Positions 60,191-64,000 of a stretch of 64,000 nt of DNA are shown in pieces; positions within the stretch are counted from its first letter, which is position 1, and every line of letters begins with the position of its first letter. The position numbers and the translations under genes are program-made. The notes under the pieces are model-generated. The model had not been told where the DNA came from. It worked only from the letters and a program-made list of their open reading frames with translations, and made no database searches. Location of the stretch: contig NZ_QFGA01000003.1 in the NCBI RefSeq assembly GCF_004369205.1, positions 310,001 through 374,000 of the forward strand, in the 5' to 3' direction. Source of the DNA: Pelotomaculum schinkii. GTDB lineage: Bacteria > Bacillota > Desulfotomaculia > Desulfotomaculales > Pelotomaculaceae.

Positions 60191-60412
60191 ATGAAGGAGA
60201 AGGTTGAAGCAGTCTTAAACAAAGTTCGCCCTTACCTGCAAAGGGATGGCGGTGATGTCGAACTTGTTGATGTAGATGCAAATGGCCTGGTCAAGGTACG
60301 CCTGAAAGGAGCCTGCGGTGGCTGACCGGGCGCGACAATCACCCTCAAGCAGGGGATTGAGCGGGTGCTCAAGCAGGAGATTCCCGAGGTTAAAAGCGTG
60401 ATTGGGGTTTAA
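60191..60412 (+). CDS. NifU-C paralogue with in-frame TGA at the second CxxC cysteine
   Basis: 74 codons from ATG 60191 (aaaggaggt upstream) to TAA 60412, the same length as the neighbour. Reads [31 protein letters not shown], then TGA (60323-60325) where the paralogue has Cys, then [28 protein letters not shown]. The only damage is one TGT/TGC to TGA change; codons after it differ from the paralogue mainly at silent positions. Either a UGA-decoded selenocysteine (CxxU) or a very young pseudogene. A hairpin at 60340-60367 with loop gcagggga lies in the range expected for a bacterial SECIS. Its own terminator follows. Confidence 0.75.
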
Positions 60413-60420
60413 ATAGTTAC

Positions 60421-60448
60421 AGCCCCCTGTTGGACAAGCAGGGGGCTT
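60421..60448. terminator. Terminator of the UGA-containing NifU paralogue
   Basis: agccccctg / cagggggct stem, loop ttggacaag-type, then tct. Lies between convergent genes. Confidence 0.8.
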
Positions 60449-60464
60449 CTCATATCTTCAAGAG

Positions 60465-61289
60465 CTATTTTATCTGGTACAGGTCCGGTCTCCGGTGTTT
60501 TAATAAAGGCAGCTCTCGCCTTATTTTGGCCACCAGGTCAAAATCAATATCTGCATAGATAATGGTTTCCTCACCGCCGGCACGCGCGGTTATGCGCCCC
60601 CAGGGGTCGACTACCGCTGAATGGCCATAGCAGATGTAGCAAGCTTGTTCATTTGGGGCCTGCCCAGCGCCTACAACGTAAGCCTGGTTGTCAACCGCCC
60701 GTGCCTTGAGCAAAAGCTCCCAGTGGGCCGGGCCGGTGGTCATATTGAAGGCGGCCGGGATAATGATCAACTCGGCTCCCCTTAAAACCATCGAGCGGCT
60801 GAGTTCCGGAAAGCGGATGTCGTAGCAGACGCATACGCCGATCGTACCCAGCGGGGTTTCGACAACAGTGGCTTTGCTGCCGGCGCCGAGTGCTTTTGAT
60901 TCCTGGAAACATGGGCCGTCTTCAATGTCCGCATCGAAAAGATGGATCTTTTGGTGCTTGCCCAGCAGTTCGCCGCCGGGGCCAAAAATAAAGCTGGTAT
61001 TGTAAATGACGCCGTCTTCCAACTCGGGAATTGAGCCACCGACCAGGTAAATTTGTTCTTGCCGCGCAACCTCCGATAGCATGGCTATGGTTTTACCGCC
61101 CGGGTACTGCTCGGCGAACTTTTGGAAAACAGAAGTTTTGTAAGGGCAGTTAAACATTTCCGGCAGGATTACGAGTTGGCTTCCCTGTTCAGCCGCCTCC
61201 CTGAGCATGGAGCGCGCTTTGGCATTATTGATATCCTTATCCTCTGTCACCGGCATCTGGCAGATGCCGATTTTTAAAGGAGCCCTCAA
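60465..61289 (-). CDS. Carbon-nitrogen hydrolase (omega-amidase/NIT2-like)
   Basis: About 274 residues. Catalytic triad of the nitrilase superfamily: Glu in LVILPEMFNCPY, Lys in LGKHQKIHLFDADIEDG, Cys in IGVCVCYDIRFPELSR. Closest in pattern to omega-amidase/NIT2 (deaminated glutamine and asparagine products) rather than nitrilases. I place the start at TTG 61289 (gggtgatgaa upstream); an ATG at 61337 would add an unlikely N-terminus. Confidence 0.85.
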   Translation of the reverse strand: MRAPLKIGICQMPVTEDKDINNAKARSMLREAAEQGSQLVILPEMFNCPYKTSVFQKFAEQYPGGKTIAMLSEVARQEQIYLVGGSIPELEDGVIYNTSFIFGPGGELLGKHQKIHLFDADIEDGPCFQESKALGAGSKATVVETPLGTIGVCVCYDIRFPELSRSMVLRGAELIIIPAAFNMTTGPAHWELLLKARAVDNQAYVVGAGQAPNEQACYICYGHSAVVDPWGRITARAGGEETIIYADIDFDLVAKIRRELPLLKHRRPDLYQIK

Positions 61290-61394
61290 TTCATCACCCA
61301 CTTTGTATTTAAAACATCTTATAAAAAATATCCTCAATAATTCAAAAAGTCAATCCCATTCCCCTGTTAATTATTGCAGACTATTTCCTTATGT

Positions 61395-61640
61395 TTGCAT
61401 CTTATCAACATTAATATTACGGGCATACTCTATTTCAGGGTAGTCACACATACCGCCAGCGGCACCACAAATCATGAAAATATATTTACCAATGTAGATG
61501 CGATTACAATCGCACACGGTGCATTCGCGCCGAACTTGTTGGAGTAACGCTCTAATTTGTACGAAGCCGTGTAAGCGACTTTACCGACACTGTTCTGCAT
61601 TTCTATGGGGTCAATGTGCGAATAGCTCGTACCTGCATTT
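61395..61640 (-). other. Decayed coding region, unrecognised
   Basis: On the minus strand one frame reads SYSHIDPIEMQNSVGKVAYT, ASYKLERYSNKFGANAPC; the next frame continues CDCNRIYIGKYIFMICGAAG, GMCDYPEIEYARNINVDKMQ and stop at about 61383. Both pieces are protein-like and meet near 61510, so a single-base frameshift in an unknown gene is likely. Note the CxC and GGMC cysteines. No start found. Confidence 0.4.
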
Positions 61641-61770
61641 TTTGGGGAAGTGATATGTGATTTTCATGGTGGTTCCACATGTCGCTGTCGGCGCCAGCAG
61701 AGAATGAATTGACTCCCACGTTTTATTGGTCAGCCCAATGTACACATAAATAACCCGGAGGTCGGCTCTT

Positions 61771-63021
61771 TTGAGCAGTTTTCTATTGCCCTATGGAAGT
61801 ACCTTTGAGAAGATCAGCCTGCCGCCCGGCTGTAAAGCCCGCTTGTTTACCCCCAACCTGGTTGAGCCGGTGGAAAATCCAGCCAGCGAAATCAAACGGG
61901 TTCTCGACGAACCCATTGGCAGTGTGCGCCTGTCTGAACTTGCCGGCGCCAAAAAAAATGCTGTTATTATTGTCAGTGATCACACCCGCCTGGCCCCAAC
62001 CCAAATTTTTTTGCCTTACCTGGTTGAGGAAATAGTCAGGGGCGGTATCAGCACAGATGACATAGCCGTGGTGGTTGCCACCGGCGCCCACCGGCCTGCT
62101 GCCGGCGCTGAGGTGAGGGAGATAGTGGGGGCGGAAATCTATAACACTCTGGAGTGTTTGAACAGTTCGCAAGAGCCGCAGGATTGTGTGGAAGTGGGAA
62201 GGACCTCGCGGGGGACTCCTGTGCAGGTATTTCACCGGGTGGCAAAGGCTGATATGAAGGTTGCCACCGGAAACATAGAACCCCACTGGATGGCTTCTTT
62301 CTCTGGAGGAGCGAAGGCGCTCGTGCCCGGAACTGCCTCCCGGGTTACTATTGAAAAAAACCATGCTCTCAGCGTAGTAGGGCATATTTCACGGGACCCC
62401 GGCCAAAACACGGTCAGGGCCGACCTTGAAGAGGCCGCGGCTTTAGCCGGGCTGGAATTTGTCTTCAATGTTGTGGTCGACCACCATGGCCGTCTGCTCA
62501 AGGCTTTTGCCGGTCACCCGGTGCAGGCGCACCGGGCCGGCTGCCGGCTTGCGGGCCGGGTTTATTATGCCGATCCGGGCCCGCCTGCCGATATAGTAGT
62601 CGCCTCAGCGGGAGGCGTGCCCAAGGACCAGAACCTTTACCAGGCTATCAAGGCTCTGCAAAATGCCGCCGCAGTGGTTAAGCCAGGCGGCACGGTGGCT
62701 CTGGCTGCCCGTTGCCGGGAAGGCTACGGCAACCATGTCTTCCGTGGCTGGGTGGAGGCGGGGCGGAGCGAGGCTGAGACCCTGGAGCGTTTTTCCCGCG
62801 GCTTTGTCCTGGGCGGGCATAAGGCGGCAGCGGCTGCCAGAGTAACTCAGAAGTGCCGCGTTCACCTGGTGTCCGGTCTGCCGGGCCAGGTGGCGGAGAT
62901 GCTGCATTGCCGGCCTTACAGGTCCTTGCAGCAGGCCGTGGAGGGGGCCTTGGGGCGGGTGAAAACAGATAACCCGGACGTGGTGATAATGCCCTACGCC
63001 GGGTTGACTTTTTGTTGGTAG
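61771..63021 (+). CDS. larA: LarA-family nickel-dependent lactate racemase-like protein
   Basis: 416 residues, TTG start after ggaggt. LarA motifs: VSDHTRLAP, VVVATGAHRPAAGAEV (His), GNIEPHWMASFSGGAKALVP (His and the pincer-linked Lys in SGGxK), IEKNHALSVVG. The C-terminal domain has PADIVVASAGGVPKDQNLYQ. Family members racemise lactate or other 2-hydroxy acids using a nickel-pincer cofactor made by LarBCE; those genes are not in view. The substrate here is unproven. Confidence 0.88.
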   Translation: MSSFLLPYGSTFEKISLPPGCKARLFTPNLVEPVENPASEIKRVLDEPIGSVRLSELAGAKKNAVIIVSDHTRLAPTQIFLPYLVEEIVRGGISTDDIAVVVATGAHRPAAGAEVREIVGAEIYNTLECLNSSQEPQDCVEVGRTSRGTPVQVFHRVAKADMKVATGNIEPHWMASFSGGAKALVPGTASRVTIEKNHALSVVGHISRDPGQNTVRADLEEAAALAGLEFVFNVVVDHHGRLLKAFAGHPVQAHRAGCRLAGRVYYADPGPPADIVVASAGGVPKDQNLYQAIKALQNAAAVVKPGGTVALAARCREGYGNHVFRGWVEAGRSEAETLERFSRGFVLGGHKAAAAARVTQKCRVHLVSGLPGQVAEMLHCRPYRSLQQAVEGALGRVKTDNPDVVIMPYAGLTFCW

Positions 63022-63117
63022 ATTTTCAGGTTGGCAACTCACGCACGATGCGCTATTTAAGTGGTCAGGGCGCTTGTGTGTATTTTCATGTTATTAACAG
63101 GCTCGCCTGATTCACGA

Positions 63118-64000
63118 TCAGTTTACCGTATTCAAAAGGTCATTGATTACGGCGCGATCTGCCAGGGTAGTGGTGTCACCAAGTTGGTCAATGTCGCCGG
63201 AGGCGATTTTCCTCAGAATTCTCCTTAAGATCTTGCCGCTCCTGGTCTTGGGCATGGCGCTGGTAAAATGAATTACGTCAGGTGACGCGATGGGACCGAT
63301 TTCTTGACGAACATGCATGGTAAGTTCGTACCTGAGCTCTTCTGTTAGTTCTACAGAGTCTTTAAGAGTTATATAGGCGTAGATGCCCTCACCCTTGATG
63401 TCATGAGGATAACCTACTACCGCCGCTTCCGCTACCTTGGGGTGCGCTGCCAGTGCGCTTTCTACCTCAGCGGTACTCAACCGGTGCCCTGAAACGTTGA
63501 TTACGTCGTCCACACGGCCCATCAGCCAGATGTAGCCGTCCTCGTCCCGCCGGGCCCCGTCGCCTGTGAAATAAACGCCGGGATACTGGACAAAGTAAGT
63601 ATTTTTAAACCTCTCCGGATCGCCGTAGACCCCGCGCATAATTCCCGGCCAGGGCTTGGTGATGACCAGGTAGCCGCCCTCGTTTACCCCAGCCTCGCTG
63701 CCGTCCTGGCGGATAACTTTCGGGTTGACTCCAAAAAACGGCAGGGTTGCGGAACCTGGTTTGGTGGAGATGCATCCGGGCAGGGGTGTGATTAATATTC
63801 CTCCGGTTTCAGTCTGCCACCAGGTGTCGACAATAGGCGCTTTTTCACGGCCTATGACATAATGGTACCACATCCAGGCCTCGGGATTTATGGGCTCACC
63901 CACTGAGCCTAGAAGGCGCAGGCTGCTCAGGTCACGTCCCAGCGGCCAGTGGTCTCCGGATTTAATCATGGAGCGCAGAGCGGTGGGAGCTGTATATAAT
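63118..64000 (-). CDS. acsA: Acetyl-CoA synthetase, C-terminal part
   Basis: Continues beyond the right edge; the visible 294 residues start at [12 protein letters not shown]. Motifs: [74 protein letters not shown], and [14 protein letters not shown] with the acetylation-regulated Lys. Converts acetate, ATP and CoA to acetyl-CoA. The full protein should be about 650 residues. Confidence 0.95.
   Translation of the reverse strand, partial: LYTAPTALRSMIKSGDHWPLGRDLSSLRLLGSVGEPINPEAWMWYHYVIGREKAPIVDTWWQTETGGILITPLPGCISTKPGSATLPFFGVNPKVIRQDGSEAGVNEGGYLVITKPWPGIMRGVYGDPERFKNTYFVQYPGVYFTGDGARRDEDGYIWLMGRVDDVINVSGHRLSTAEVESALAAHPKVAEAAVVGYPHDIKGEGIYAYITLKDSVELTEELRYELTMHVRQEIGPIASPDVIHFTSAMPKTRSGKILRRILRKIASGDIDQLGDTTTLADRAVINDLLNTVN

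Noticed and set aside
60340-60367. Treating the hairpin after the UGA as proof of a SECIS element
   Set aside because: Most of the same bases occur in the Cys-containing paralogue at 59900-59930, so the fold may only reflect shared coding; kept as supporting evidence, not proof.

Overview
The window looks like a chromosomal segment of a low- to mid-GC, spore-forming-type Firmicute, probably a clostridial Peptococcaceae relative of Desulfotomaculum or Pelotomaculum. The evidence is the AGGAGG ribosome binding sites, frequent TTG/GTG starts, and the gene families present: a DUF2512-like membrane protein, clostridial M56/BlaI pairs, LarA, NifU-C proteins and a Tn916-type tail. The genus is inference. 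It is an accessory region rich in insertion sequences, toxin-antitoxin (TA) modules and gene fragments, with core genes at the two ends and a secDF operon in the first quarter.

Layout. 0-4.5 kb: a membrane protein, then a MacA/MacB-type exporter operon. 4.7-6.5 kb: IS110-family copy 1, abutting a BON-domain gene. 7-11 kb: small proteins (DUF6485-like, CC/Se-motif family) and scraps of at least six genes around one intact LCM-type methyltransferase. 11-13 kb: two convergent MerR regulators, each with a 19-bp-spacer promoter. 13.1-15.9 kb: secD-secF. 16-18.6 kb: a deleted B12/radical-SAM gene, a HicB-like TA pair and a uracil-DNA-glycosylase-like gene. 18.9-23.6 kb: TetR, a rifampicin-phosphotransferase-like enzyme and an MFS transporter in one operon. 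23.6-30.3 kb: an IS200 remnant, a YefM/RelE pair, then an XRE / membrane-protein / KTR-protein operon split by an IS21 element that is itself split by IS110 copy 2.

30.3-35.4 kb: BlaI/BlaR1-like pair with a strong dyad operator, a RelBE pair, a nucleotidyltransferase, a lipoprotein, and a HigBA locus whose toxin has lost its 5' end. 35.7-40.3 kb: a two-component system, an 11-bp tandem-repeat operator, and an ABC transporter of the lantibiotic-immunity type. 40-50 kb: decayed lipoprotein and secreted-protein genes with single-base frameshifts, IS4/IS1634, IS3 and IS630 sequences, an ECF sigma/anti-sigma pair, and a parA-parB deletion fusion. 50-53.4 kb: an unusual operon of LCP protein, BlaI and an M56 protease carrying a propeller-like sensor. 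54-57.3 kb: the integration end of a Tn916-like element (sigma, frameshifted HTH gene, xis, int) next to a tRNA-Leu(CAA). 57.4-59.4 kb: a nested inverted-repeat structure, an ISLre2 element and a TnpB tail. 59.6-64 kb: core metabolism, with two NifU-C paralogues (the second carrying an in-frame TGA at a conserved Cys), a nitrilase-family amidase, LarA and the start-less end of acsA.

The strongest candidates for something new are the UGA-containing NifU paralogue (possible selenoprotein), the LCP-BlaI-M56/propeller operon, the integrase with a duplicated core-binding domain, and the long conserved non-coding end of the IS110-family element (bridge-RNA candidate).
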